From Pseudomonadota bacterium (lineage in GTDB: Bacteria; Pseudomonadota; Gammaproteobacteria; Steroidobacterales; Steroidobacteraceae): DNA of 64,000 nt. The position numbers were made by a program, and so were the translations under genes. The notes below the pieces were generated by a model. That model made no database searches and was not told the origin of the DNA. It saw nothing but the letters and a program-made list of their open reading frames with translations. Shown in pieces: positions 24,992-33,505 of the stretch. The stretch covers positions 124,001 through 188,000 of the forward strand of contig JAJYDK010000002.1 in NCBI GenBank assembly GCA_021777555.1, in the 5' to 3' direction. How positions within the stretch are numbered: position 1 is the first letter of the stretch; each line of letters opens with the position of its first letter.

Positions 24992-25702
24992 TCACCTTTT
25001 CTTGATGAAGCAGGCCATGTAGTTGACGTCCGCCTTGCCGGGGGCCACCCGGAACCGCCCCGTCAGCGGGTTGTAGAGGAGGCTTGCGATGGCGGTGAAT
25101 TCGAGGCCGCTCCGCTGCGCCCACTCGCGCAGCTCCCGCGGGCGGATCAACTTCCGGTACTGGTGCGTCCCGCGCGGCAGGAGTCTGAGTACGTACTCGC
25201 CGCCGAGGATGGCGAACAGAAACGCCTTGAGCGAGCGGTCGATGGTCGAAAAAAAGGCCTGCCCGCCGGGCTTCAGGAGGCGCGCACAGGCGGCGATCAC
25301 CTCGCTGGGCTCGGGCACGTGCTCCAGCATTTCCATGCACGTGAGGGCATCGAAGCCGCCTTCGGCCTCCTGCGCGATCTGCTCCACGCTCATGTAGCGG
25401 TAGTCGATCCCGAGGCCGTGGGCGGCGGCATGCCGGCGGGCGGCTTCGAGCGTCGGTTGCGACAGATCGATCGCGGTCACTTCCGCGCCCGCGTGGGCCA
25501 GAGCCTCGGAGAGAATGCCGCCCCCGCACCCCACGTCCAGGATCTTCGGCCGGGGCAGCTCGATCTGCCCGAGGATGAATGCGCTGCGCAGCGGGTTGAT
25601 GACATGCAACATGCGCATCGGTCCCCCGGTGTCCCACCACATGCGCGAGACCCGGTCGAACTTCGCGATCTCCTGCTGGTCAGCGTTCGAGAGCAGGTTC
25701 AT
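24992..25702 (-). CDS. ubiG: UbiG-family SAM-dependent O-methyltransferase
   Basis: A 236-residue methyltransferase very close to UbiG along its length: EIAKFDRVSRMWWDTGGP, LHVINPLR, ILDVGCGGGILSE (SAM site), DALTCMEMLEHVPEP, STIDRSLKAF and the ending GKADVNYMACFIKKR. UbiG methylates both O-positions in ubiquinone synthesis. The ATG at 25702 gives UbiG length; it overlaps the cyclase gene by 23 bases. Its position inside this operon leaves open whether it is the housekeeping UbiG or a paralogue acting on the cluster's product. Confidence 0.92.
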   Translation of the reverse strand: MNLLSNADQQEIAKFDRVSRMWWDTGGPMRMLHVINPLRSAFILGQIELPRPKILDVGCGGGILSEALAHAGAEVTAIDLSQPTLEAARRHAAAHGLGIDYRYMSVEQIAQEAEGGFDALTCMEMLEHVPEPSEVIAACARLLKPGGQAFFSTIDRSLKAFLFAILGGEYVLRLLPRGTHQYRKLIRPRELREWAQRSGLEFTAIASLLYNPLTGRFRVAPGKADVNYMACFIKKR

Positions 25703-26828
25703 GGTCTGCGCATGTCCGATCGTGAAGCGCGGTGATGGAAGACTCGATCTCCTGCCGGGTGATGTCATTCAGGAAGACGCAGTGGCCGATCGAGTCCGGC
25801 ATGGGCGAGCGCTGCAAGCCGTTGCGGTGCTCGATGCGCTCGAGGAGGGCTTGCCAGAGGATCTCGGCATCGAGAAGGCTGATGTCGAGCGGGAGTCCGA
25901 GCGAATCGATCAGGCAGAAAATCCGCGCCGTTTCGCGCTCGGACAGCAGGCGTCGTTCTCTTGCGATCAGCGTCGAGACGGCGATGTCGAGGAGCACCGC
26001 CTCACCGTGCAGCAGGCGTGCTTCGTGGCGGGATTCGAGCCCGTGGCTGAAGGTGTGCCCGAAATCCACCTTGCGGGACAGGTTATCTTCGAAGAGGTCC
26101 GGCTCGAGTTCCTCCAGCATTCCCGAGATCGCACGCTCGAGGATCATTCCGCCGGCGGGGTTCTGGAAGCGGCTGACGATGCTCTCGGCCCCATGCGCCT
26201 CGAGCAGCTGGAACAGACCGGAATCCTTGATGATCGCGAGCTTGAGGATTTCACACACGCCATTGAGGATGTGGCGGTGGGGCAGAGTCCGCAGGAACTC
26301 CTTGTCGAGCAATACCCGCAGCGGAGGCTCGAAGCTCCCCAGGCGATTCTTGTGGCCGTCGAAATTGATGCCGGTCTTGATCCCCACGGAGGCATCGACA
26401 TAGCCCATCAGGGTCGTCGGGACCTTGATGTGCGGCACACCGCGCCGGTAGCAGCTCGCGACGAACCCGACCACATCGGTGAGCACGCCGCCGCCGATGG
26501 CGATGATGGGCTCATCCCGGCGCCGGATCGGAAAGGCATCGAGTTCGCGCAGAATCTCGAGGTAGCCGTCCATCCTCTTGCTGCGCTCGCCGCCGGCGAA
26601 GAAGACGATCCTGGCCTCGATCCCGTGATGCGCGAAGTAGGCGTACAGGTCATCGGCGCAGTGGCGCGCGACGTTGCGGTCGATGACCACGAACCGGCGC
26701 CCCTGCTCGAGCCTGCCGACCGAGAGCAGCGCACGGTTCTGCGGCTCGAAGAGCCTGGGGGCTTCGAGGATATCGTAGGCGATCGGGCGGTTCTGGCGGA
26801 TGCGCCACCGGGTGAGGCCTTCGCTCAT
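25680..26828 (-). CDS. Sedoheptulose-7-phosphate cyclase / EboD-like sugar-phosphate cyclase
   Basis: A 382-residue member of the dehydroquinate-synthase fold. GGGVLTD (112-118) is the NAD-binding glycine motif; VPTTLMGYVDASVGIKTG is the active-site segment; E193 in CEILKLAII, His in DFGHTFSHG and His in LLHGEAV are the expected zinc ligands. The segment HKNRLGSFEPP replaces the KNxIGxFxQP of true AroB and is typical of the C7-cyclitol synthase branch (EEVS, EVS, DDGS, EboD). It would convert sedoheptulose 7-phosphate or a similar sugar phosphate to a cyclitol. Its start overlaps the luxS-like stop (ATGA). Which C7 product forms cannot be told by eye. Confidence 0.85.
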   Translation of the reverse strand: MSEGLTRWRIRQNRPIAYDILEAPRLFEPQNRALLSVGRLEQGRRFVVIDRNVARHCADDLYAYFAHHGIEARIVFFAGGERSKRMDGYLEILRELDAFPIRRRDEPIIAIGGGVLTDVVGFVASCYRRGVPHIKVPTTLMGYVDASVGIKTGINFDGHKNRLGSFEPPLRVLLDKEFLRTLPHRHILNGVCEILKLAIIKDSGLFQLLEAHGAESIVSRFQNPAGGMILERAISGMLEELEPDLFEDNLSRKVDFGHTFSHGLESRHEARLLHGEAVLLDIAVSTLIARERRLLSERETARIFCLIDSLGLPLDISLLDAEILWQALLERIEHRNGLQRSPMPDSIGHCVFLNDITRQEIESSITALHDRTCADHEPALER

Positions 26829-27307
26829 ACCGCATCCATCCAGGTGGATCTGGATTCCAACACTTCGCGGGCGACCTCGCGGGCGAGCTCGAGGCTGTGG
26901 TTGCGGTAGTTGCCGCACTGGTCGATGCGCGCGTACGGCACGGCGAGCGAGCTGCGGATGCCGGTGAGGATGTCCTGCAGCACCCGCCGGATCGTCCAGG
27001 CGCGGCCTTCGTTGAGGAAGGTGAGATAGAAGCCGGTCTGGCAGCCCATGACGCCGACGGACACGAAATTCTCCGGCAGCTCGCGCTTGAGGCCCTCGAG
27101 GAGGAAGTGCTCGATGGAATGCAACTCCGTGGCGGACAGCTCCTGGTCGGCGTTCGGGCGCCGGATGCGCAGGTCCACGCAATAGACCACGTCGCCGTTG
27201 CGGCCGGGGCTGGCGGAGCGCAATTTGATGCTCGGCGCCTTGAGCAGCCGGTGATCGAGCTCGCCGATGGTCTTCGGATCCCAGCCGAGGGCTTCGACAT
27301 CGATCAT
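26825..27307 (-). CDS. LuxS-family S-ribosylhomocysteine lyase homologue
   Basis: About 160 residues from ATG 27307 (169 if ATG 27334 is used). Every catalytic element of LuxS is present: the metal-binding HSIEH (His63, Glu66, His67), MGCQTGFYLTF with catalytic Cys89, and QCGNYRNHSLELAREV with metal ligand Cys131. ELDHRLLKAPSIKL matches the LuxS N-terminus. LuxS cleaves S-ribosylhomocysteine to homocysteine and DPD, the AI-2 precursor. The sequence is clearly divergent from common LuxS, and it sits between an isomerase and a cyclitol synthase, so a pathway-specific role is possible. Pfs is not in the window. Confidence 0.88.
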   Translation of the reverse strand: MIDVEALGWDPKTIGELDHRLLKAPSIKLRSASPGRNGDVVYCVDLRIRRPNADQELSATELHSIEHFLLEGLKRELPENFVSVGVMGCQTGFYLTFLNEGRAWTIRRVLQDILTGIRSSLAVPYARIDQCGNYRNHSLELAREVAREVLESRSTWMDAV

Positions 27308-27358
27308 GGTGGGTCCTGGTTGGTCGGTGGGCATCTTCGGCCGGCGCGCACGAGACCC

Positions 27359-28609
27359 CTAGCGGGGCGTGTCGGTGAAATTCGCGAGGTGCCGGTGGCT
27401 GTCCCGAAGGGCTCTCTCCCACGATTCGACATGGTGATAGAGCTCCACCGAGGCGTACCCCGAGAACCCATTGCCGGTCAGCGCGCGGAAGCTCGCGGCG
27501 AAATCGAGCGTCCCTTCCCCGGGAATCTCGTGGAAATGCACGATGCCGGTGCGCGTATTGGCGACCATCCGGTCGATGAGGGGCGGGCTGCGCACGCCGC
27601 GCAGATGAGCGATCACCGGTCTGGCGCGCTCGAGCACCTCGTAGCTCAGCCCCGCGACGGAGATGAGGTAGGTGAATATCTCATCGTCCAGGGGCGATGC
27701 GCCGGCGTACAGGCTCGGATAATCGATGTGGCGCGGCGCTTTGTGCACTGCCGCCCGGGCAAGCAGCGCGTCGATCCGTCGCCGCCGCGCAAGCCCCGGC
27801 TTCGCATCGCAGAAATAAAGCGGATGGTCGCGGTCCACGAGCAGATAGTCCGCGGTATCGGGGAAGTAGACGAGCTTCGCCGCGGCATCCAGATCGAAGG
27901 TCAGGTCTTCGGCGTCATTCTCGATTTTCAGGTTGTAGCCCTGCCGGGCGTCCGAGACGTGCAGGTAACGGGTGGCCGGCGCCGCCTCGGCGAGCGCTGC
28001 GATGTAGTTCTTCTCGGAACAATACGCGTGGCAGAGGTCCACGTGCAGCCGGAAGTGCGGCGAATCGATCTGCTCGATCAGCGCCAGGCCCTGTTCCATC
28101 GTCTCGATGAGCATGCCGGGCTCGGGCTCGATCAGGAGCGTGATGTCTTCATCATCGCGGATCTCTCGCAGGCACTCCTCGATGCCCTCCAGCAGGAGCA
28201 GGTGTGGATCCACCGAGGGGTGACTCACGTGCTCCTCCCGCAGGAAGCCGCTGCCGAAGGTGACCAGCGGCGCGCCCAGCCGGCGGGCGAAGTGGATGCC
28301 GCGCTTGATGAGGTCGATGCGGCGCTTGCGGCCCGCGAGGTCGAGCGACATCAGCGACGGTTCGTGCGGCCGGGAGGGGGTGAAAAAATGCGAGGCGGTC
28401 GCGATGCAGGCGGGCTTGAGGTGGGCGGCCTCGAGGCGTTTGCGGATGGCCGCCAGGGCGTCATCGTCGATGTCGAAGGGGTTCAGCTGGCGGCGATGGA
28501 AGGAAATCTCGACTCCGGAGTAACCTGCGCGGCCCACTGCATCGATGGCGTCCAGGATATCGAGATCGGTCAAGCCGAAGGTGCAATAGCTGAGCTCGAG
28601 TGCGCCCAT
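27359..28609 (-). CDS. TIM-barrel sugar-phosphate isomerase/epimerase-like protein
   Basis: A 416-residue protein of the xylose-isomerase-like TIM-barrel (AP endonuclease 2) superfamily. Strand/metal motifs include GYSGVEISFHRR, LVTFGSGFL, LLIEPEPGML (Glu), LHVDLCHAY (Asp, His), YLHVSDARQGYN and the final GYASVELYHH (Glu), consistent with a divalent-metal isomerase. The C-terminal part is longer than in simple isomerases. It starts 4 bases after the nadB stop and precedes the luxS-like gene. EboE of ebo clusters is also a TIM-barrel protein, but orthology is not certain. Confidence 0.82.
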   Translation of the reverse strand: MGALELSYCTFGLTDLDILDAIDAVGRAGYSGVEISFHRRQLNPFDIDDDALAAIRKRLEAAHLKPACIATASHFFTPSRPHEPSLMSLDLAGRKRRIDLIKRGIHFARRLGAPLVTFGSGFLREEHVSHPSVDPHLLLLEGIEECLREIRDDEDITLLIEPEPGMLIETMEQGLALIEQIDSPHFRLHVDLCHAYCSEKNYIAALAEAAPATRYLHVSDARQGYNLKIENDAEDLTFDLDAAAKLVYFPDTADYLLVDRDHPLYFCDAKPGLARRRRIDALLARAAVHKAPRHIDYPSLYAGASPLDDEIFTYLISVAGLSYEVLERARPVIAHLRGVRSPPLIDRMVANTRTGIVHFHEIPGEGTLDFAASFRALTGNGFSGYASVELYHHVESWERALRDSHRHLANFTDTPR

Positions 28610-28613
28610 CGGC

Positions 28614-30170
28614 CTAGGCCCGCACGGAAGAGGCGCTCGAGGGCGCGCCGCTCGAGCTTTCGCTTTCCAGAGAGTGGGACGAGAGTGGGCGGGACCGCGA
28701 GGGATCATCCGCCCGCTGGTGCGCGCCGCGGCTCTGCTTACGGTGCCATGCGGCCGTCAACAGCGCCCTGGCGAGGCACAGCCGACCGCGCAGCAGCACC
28801 TGTTCCGGCGTGCTCCTGCGATAGAGCGTGGCGAACTCCGTGAGTCCCGCCAGCAGTCCGCGCGCATCCCGCACGATTCCAGCGTGCGTCCACATGAGAT
28901 GACGCAGATCGCCCCAGACCTCCGCATCGAACTGCAGAGCCGTCTCGTCCAGCGCCATGTCGGGTCGTGCGGCGCAGCGTCTCGTCGACTCTCTCTTGCG
29001 CGAGAGCGCGCCGCCCAAGCGCCGGCCAAACACGGCAGCCTCGAGCAGGGAGTTGCTCGCCAGGCGATTTGCGCCGTGGACCCCGCTGCAAGCCACCTCG
29101 CCGCAGGCCCAGAGTCCGGGCAGACTCGTATGCCCGTCCACGTCCACCGCAACGCCGCCCATGTGATAGTGCGCCGCGGGGATCACCGGAATGGGATCCA
29201 GCGCCGGGTCGATGCCGTGCGCCTGACACAGGGCGCTCACCTGCGGAAAGGCGTGGCTGTCTGCGGACACGATCCCTGTGGCATCGAGCCAGACACGGTG
29301 CCCCTGAGATACTTCGGCCCACACCGCGCGCGCGACGATATCCCGCGGCGCGAGGTCGCCGGCCGGATGAGCGTCTTCCATGATTCGCCGGCCGCGTGCG
29401 TCGATGAGCGTGGCGCCGGCCCCCCGAAGCGCCTCGGTCACCAAGGGGAGGGGGTCTGCCGCGCAGGCGAGCGCGGTGGGATGAAACTGGACGAATTCGA
29501 GCGCCTGGAGCCGCGCGCCGGCTCTGAGGGCCATCGCGAGCCCATCGCCGCACGCGGAGGTGGGATTGGTCGTATGCAGGTAGAGCTGGCCCATGCCCCC
29601 GGTCGCAAGCACCGTATCGTTCGCGCGCAAGGCGACGGCCCCTCCACCCGAGGAGACTGCGACGACCCCGGAGACTCCGGCAGGGTCGCGCATCAGCGAT
29701 ACGGCGGTGAGCCCGGTCAGCACTTCCACATTCGGGGCGGAGCGCACCGCGCGATAGAGTGAATCCGTGAGCGCGGCGCCCGTTGCATCTCCCCCGACGT
29801 GCAGAACCCGTGCCCGGTCATGCGCCGCTTCGCGGTGCAATGCCCAATGATCGCCATCCCGGTCGAAGCGGACACCGTGCGCCTCGAGCCAGGTGATGGC
29901 AGCCGGGGCCTCGCGGCACAGCAGCATCACGGCCGGCGGCCAACTTTCGCCGGCTCCGGCACGCAGGGTGTCCGCCGCGTGCAGCGCCGGGTCGTCATCC
30001 TCGGCGACCGCGGCGGCGATGCCCCCCTGCGCGAGCGAGCTGGCGGTCAACGAGGGCGGGGTGCGCGGACACAACAGTGTGACCCGACGGCGGGGGCTGG
30101 TGCCGAGCGCCGCGGCGAGCCCGGCCAGGCCGGCGCCCACGATGAGGACATCGGTATCGGTTTCCTGCAC
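28614..30170 (-). CDS. nadB: L-aspartate oxidase
   Basis: A 518-residue flavoenzyme that oxidises L-aspartate to iminoaspartate, first step of NAD synthesis from aspartate. Motifs: GAGLAGLAAAL (FAD), SSLAQGGIAAAV, the active-site FVQFHPTAL, HYHMGGVAVDVDG and GLWACGEVACSGVHGANRLASNSLLE, all typical of NadB and the succinate-dehydrogenase flavoprotein family. The C-terminal domain is present but ends in a Ser-rich tail. GTG start one base after the nadA stop. In anaerobic conditions NadB can use fumarate instead of oxygen, which would fit FNR control. Confidence 0.93.
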   Translation of the reverse strand: MQETDTDVLIVGAGLAGLAAALGTSPRRRVTLLCPRTPPSLTASSLAQGGIAAAVAEDDDPALHAADTLRAGAGESWPPAVMLLCREAPAAITWLEAHGVRFDRDGDHWALHREAAHDRARVLHVGGDATGAALTDSLYRAVRSAPNVEVLTGLTAVSLMRDPAGVSGVVAVSSGGGAVALRANDTVLATGGMGQLYLHTTNPTSACGDGLAMALRAGARLQALEFVQFHPTALACAADPLPLVTEALRGAGATLIDARGRRIMEDAHPAGDLAPRDIVARAVWAEVSQGHRVWLDATGIVSADSHAFPQVSALCQAHGIDPALDPIPVIPAAHYHMGGVAVDVDGHTSLPGLWACGEVACSGVHGANRLASNSLLEAAVFGRRLGGALSRKRESTRRCAARPDMALDETALQFDAEVWGDLRHLMWTHAGIVRDARGLLAGLTEFATLYRRSTPEQVLLRGRLCLARALLTAAWHRKQSRGAHQRADDPSRSRPLSSHSLESESSSGAPSSASSVRA

Positions 30171-30171
30171 T

Positions 30172-31260
30172 TCACACTCCCGGGGGGCCGGCAGGGCCCG
30201 AAGCGGCGGGATCCGCGGACCGCACCCGAGGCGATGCCGTCAGTTCCATCATGCGCAGAACCGCTCTGCGGGCGCCCGCGGCCACCTCCTCCGCCACCTC
30301 GACACGCGGCTCGAGGCGCTCGAGGCAGTCGCGGATGTTGGTGAGCGTGATGCGCTTCATGTGCGGGCAGAGATTGCACGGACGCAGGAAGTGAATCTCG
30401 GGATAGAGCACGGCGACGTTGTCCGCCATCGAGCACTCGGTCAGGAGCAACGCGGATGCGGGGCGGCGCGCTGCGAGGCGCGAGATCATGCCCGCCGTCG
30501 ACCCGACATAGTCCGCCGCCTGCTGCACTTCCCGCGGACACTCCGGATGGGCGAGCACATAGGCGCCCGTGAGTGTGCGGAACTCGGCGACGTCGGCCGC
30601 CCGGAAGCGCTCGTGGACTTCGCAATGACCGTGCCACGATATGATCTCGACCCGCGTCTGCGCGGCGACGTAGCGGGCGAGATATTCATCCGGCACCAGA
30701 ATGACACGCTCGCTGCCGAGCGCCTCGACGACCGCGACCGCGTTGGCCGAGGTGCAGCAGGCGTCGCACTCGGCCTTCACCGCCGCTGAAGTATTCACAT
30801 AACACACCACCGGCACTCCGGGGTGCCTGCGGCGCAGCTCACGCACGTCTTGCGGTTGGATCGCCTCCGCGAGCGAGCAGCCGGCCTGTGTGTCGGGCAG
30901 GAGAACCGTGCGGCCCGGATTGAGCAGCTTCGCGGTCTCCGCCATGAAGCGCACGCCGCACATCACGATCACATCGGCATCGCCCTCGGCCGCCTCGCGC
31001 GCGAGGGCGAGCGAATCACCCCGCAAATCCGCAACGCCGTGAAAGATCTCCGGGGTCTGATAATTGTGGGCGAGGATGATCGCCCTGCGCTCGGCTTTGA
31101 GGCGCTCGATGTCCCGGATGAGGGGCTCGAACAGCAGCCACTCGGGCTCGGAGAGCGCGCCCCGCAGCCGCTCATAGGTACTTTCCGCAATATCGCGGCG
31201 GGCCGGCGCACGGCCGCTCGCGGCTGAGACGTGCGAAAATGAAGGGGTCGGCACGGCCAT
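30172..31260 (-). CDS. nadA: Quinolinate synthase
   Basis: A 362-residue [4Fe-4S] enzyme condensing iminoaspartate with dihydroxyacetone phosphate to quinolinate. The three cluster cysteines are in MCGVRFMAETAKLL, CDACCTSANAV and CNLCPHMKRI; AHNYQTPEIFHGVADLRGDSLALA and YVNTSAAVKAECD are family signatures. ATG 31258-31260 is used. The predicted FNR-dependent transcript would begin almost at this codon, so either the message is leaderless or translation begins slightly farther in (GTG at codon 3 is in frame). First gene of the nine-gene operon. Confidence 0.94.
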   Translation of the reverse strand: MAVPTPSFSHVSAASGRAPARRDIAESTYERLRGALSEPEWLLFEPLIRDIERLKAERRAIILAHNYQTPEIFHGVADLRGDSLALAREAAEGDADVIVMCGVRFMAETAKLLNPGRTVLLPDTQAGCSLAEAIQPQDVRELRRRHPGVPVVCYVNTSAAVKAECDACCTSANAVAVVEALGSERVILVPDEYLARYVAAQTRVEIISWHGHCEVHERFRAADVAEFRTLTGAYVLAHPECPREVQQAADYVGSTAGMISRLAARRPASALLLTECSMADNVAVLYPEIHFLRPCNLCPHMKRITLTNIRDCLERLEPRVEVAEEVAAGARRAVLRMMELTASPRVRSADPAASGPAGPPGV

Positions 31261-31267
31261 GGGCGGC

Positions 31268-31308
31268 ACTCTAGCGCCCATCGCCGGCCGGAATTTGATC
31301 CGGATCAA
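31268..31308. promoter_or_regulatory. FNR box shared by nadA operon and fnr
   Basis: TTGATCCGGATCAA at 31295-31308 is a perfect FNR palindrome between the divergent nadA and fnr genes. Toward nadA, the minus-strand hexamer TAGAGT at 31273-31268 has its centre 31 bp from the box centre, the same spacing as at 24042-24082, fitting class II activation. Toward fnr, the box ends 11 bases before the ATG, a position suited to autorepression. Confidence 0.75.
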
Positions 31309-31319
31309 TCGAGGCCGCC

Positions 31320-32027
31320 ATGGAATCGACCAGCACCGAGCTGTCCTGCGGCAGCTGCGCGCTGTCGCGCATCTGCCTGCCCGCCCACCTCTCCGCACGG
31401 GAGACCCGCATCCTAGCCGGCGCCGTAGAGCGTGGCCGGGAGCTGCAATCCGGTGCGCGACTCATCCGGGCCGGGGCGCGAATGGACGCCTTGTACGTCG
31501 TGCGCAGCGGCTCAGCTAAGAGCTGCGGCGTGATGAACGATGGTGAGGAATACGTGCGCGCATTCAACCTGCCGGGTGAAGTGGCCGGCCTCGAGGGATT
31601 CGCGGACGGCCATCACACCTGCGACCTGGTGGCGCTCGAGCCGCTGCGCTATTGCCGCATCCCCCTCGGGCGTCTCGAGCGGCTGATGGAGACGCTACCG
31701 GGCCTCAGGCGCGAGGTGCTGCGTCTCCTCGGGCAGTCCCTCGAGGAGGCGCAGCGCATGCGCACCGAGGTGAGCATGGTCGATGCGCGCGGACGGCTCG
31801 CGAGTTTCCTGGTGGATCTGTCGCGCAGACTCGAGCGGCGCAACCTCCCGCCGATGCATTTCAGGCTCAGCATGAGCCGGCGAGACATCGCCCGGCACCT
31901 GGGGCTCACGCTCGAGACGGTGAGCCGCTCGCTCGGTGCCTTCCGCAGCGCAGGCTGGGTCGAGGTGCGGGCGCGCTACATCAAGCTGCTGCAGCCGAAG
32001 GCGCTCGCCGCGCTGCTTGCGCACTAG
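31320..32027 (+). CDS. fnr: FNR-type oxygen-sensing transcription regulator
   Basis: A 235-residue CRP/FNR-family regulator. The N-terminal CGSCALSRICLP supplies three cluster cysteines (10, 13, 19), and YCRIPL supplies the fourth, equivalent to E. coli Cys122, so an oxygen-labile [4Fe-4S] cluster is expected. The cNMP-like barrel precedes a helix-turn-helix with SRRDIARHLGLTLETVSRSLG; Glu, Ser and Arg there match the FNR recognition helix (ExxSR) for TTGAT sites. A perfect TTGAT-N4-ATCAA box lies just upstream, shared with the nadA operon. Confidence 0.95.
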   Translation: MESTSTELSCGSCALSRICLPAHLSARETRILAGAVERGRELQSGARLIRAGARMDALYVVRSGSAKSCGVMNDGEEYVRAFNLPGEVAGLEGFADGHHTCDLVALEPLRYCRIPLGRLERLMETLPGLRREVLRLLGQSLEEAQRMRTEVSMVDARGRLASFLVDLSRRLERRNLPPMHFRLSMSRRDIARHLGLTLETVSRSLGAFRSAGWVEVRARYIKLLQPKALAALLAH

Positions 32028-32047
32028 CGCCGCCCCGGGGCCGCCGC

Positions 32048-33397
32048 TCAGCCGGGCGGGATGCTCAGCGGGGTGGCGCCGTTGCGCCGGCGCAGCGTCT
32101 GCACGAGAGCGTAGAGGACGCCGAGGGCGATCCAGGATCCGCCGAGGATCTTGGCCATGGGGTCCATGCCGTAGAGGACATAGAGAATCACCCCGAGACC
32201 GGCGAGCGGGCAGATCAGATGCCGAAACCAGGCGCCGCTGCGCTTGCGGAAGTAGTAATGGTAGGCGACCGCCACGTGCAGGAGCGCGAAGCTGGTCAGG
32301 GCGCCGAAATTGACCACACGGGTCAAGTCATCGACGCGGTGGGTGAAGAAGAGCCCCACCAGTAGCGACACGCCGGCTACGAGCAACGTGCTGACGTACG
32401 GCGTCTTGTAGCGTGCGTGCACGGTTGCGAGCACCGCGGGAAGCTTTCGATCGCGCGCCATGGCGAAAAGGACGCGCGAGACCGCGGCCTGGGCGGCCAT
32501 GGCATTGGCGATGCCGAATGAGATCACGATGGCGAGGATCGCCGTGATGCGCAGCGCACCCCCCCCGGCGCGCGCGGCGATCGCATAGAAGGCCGTGTCC
32601 GCGGAGGAAAAACGCATCCCGCGGGCGAGATCGGCGGCGATCCAGGTCTGCACCATGAACAGCGCGCCGATCAACACGAGTGAGAGCACCGTGGCCCGGG
32701 CGATGGCATTGCGCGCGCCCGTGCTCTCCTCGGACAGCGTGGAGATGCCGTCGAAACCCAGAAAGGACAGAACGGCAATGGAGGTGGCGCCCGCCACGGT
32801 GGTGAGTGAGAAGTGCTGCGGATCGTAAAGGGGAGCGAGCGTCAGCCGGCCGGCCCCCTGGCCCTTGTAGAGGGCGATCGCCCCGAACAGAACGAACAGG
32901 GCGAGTGTCAGGAGCTCCAGGGCGAGCAGCATCTTGTACAGGCGCGCCGTGACGCGCACGCCGAGCACGTTGGCCGCCGCGTTGAGCGCGACGAACCCCA
33001 CCAGCCAGGCCCAGGCGGGTATGCCTGGCAGGAGCGGCTGCAGGGCGAGCGCGGAGAAGAGATAGAGCAGCGCGGGGACCAGGATGTAGTCGAGGAGAAT
33101 GAGCCAGCCGGCGAGAAAGCCCACCGTCTCGTGCAGCCCGCGCTGCACGTAGGCGTATACCGACCCCGCCAGCGGAAATGCCCGGGACATGGCGGCATAG
33201 CTGAGCGCGGTGAACAGCATGCCCGTCAGGCCGATCAGGTACGCCAGTACCACCATGCCCTTGGCTTCCTGCCAGACGAAGCCAAAAACCGAAAACGGCG
33301 CGATCGGCACCATGAAGATCATGCCGTAGACGATCAGATCGCCCAGGGTGAGTGCGCGATCGAGTTGATCTTCGTAGCCGAACTGCTCGAGCGACAT
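32048..33397 (-). CDS. APC-family amino acid/amine permease
   Basis: A 449-residue membrane protein with about 12 helices. The first helix region, LTLGDLIVYGMIFMVPIAPFSVFG, and FLGFDGISTLSEES are typical of the APC superfamily branch that includes putrescine and amino-acid importers. Transcribed away from the acetamidase-like gene across a 108-bp gap. Substrate unknown. Confidence 0.9.
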   Translation of the reverse strand: MSLEQFGYEDQLDRALTLGDLIVYGMIFMVPIAPFSVFGFVWQEAKGMVVLAYLIGLTGMLFTALSYAAMSRAFPLAGSVYAYVQRGLHETVGFLAGWLILLDYILVPALLYLFSALALQPLLPGIPAWAWLVGFVALNAAANVLGVRVTARLYKMLLALELLTLALFVLFGAIALYKGQGAGRLTLAPLYDPQHFSLTTVAGATSIAVLSFLGFDGISTLSEESTGARNAIARATVLSLVLIGALFMVQTWIAADLARGMRFSSADTAFYAIAARAGGGALRITAILAIVISFGIANAMAAQAAVSRVLFAMARDRKLPAVLATVHARYKTPYVSTLLVAGVSLLVGLFFTHRVDDLTRVVNFGALTSFALLHVAVAYHYYFRKRSGAWFRHLICPLAGLGVILYVLYGMDPMAKILGGSWIALGVLYALVQTLRRRNGATPLSIPPG

Positions 33398-33505
33398 GTG
33401 ATGCCTTCAGCGGGGGAAATGAGTGCCGGCGCAGTCCGGCCGGCGGAATCTGGCGGCGGTCCGGTTCATGATACAGTAGCCTCGCCGCGGCTCCAGCTCC
33501 AGACC

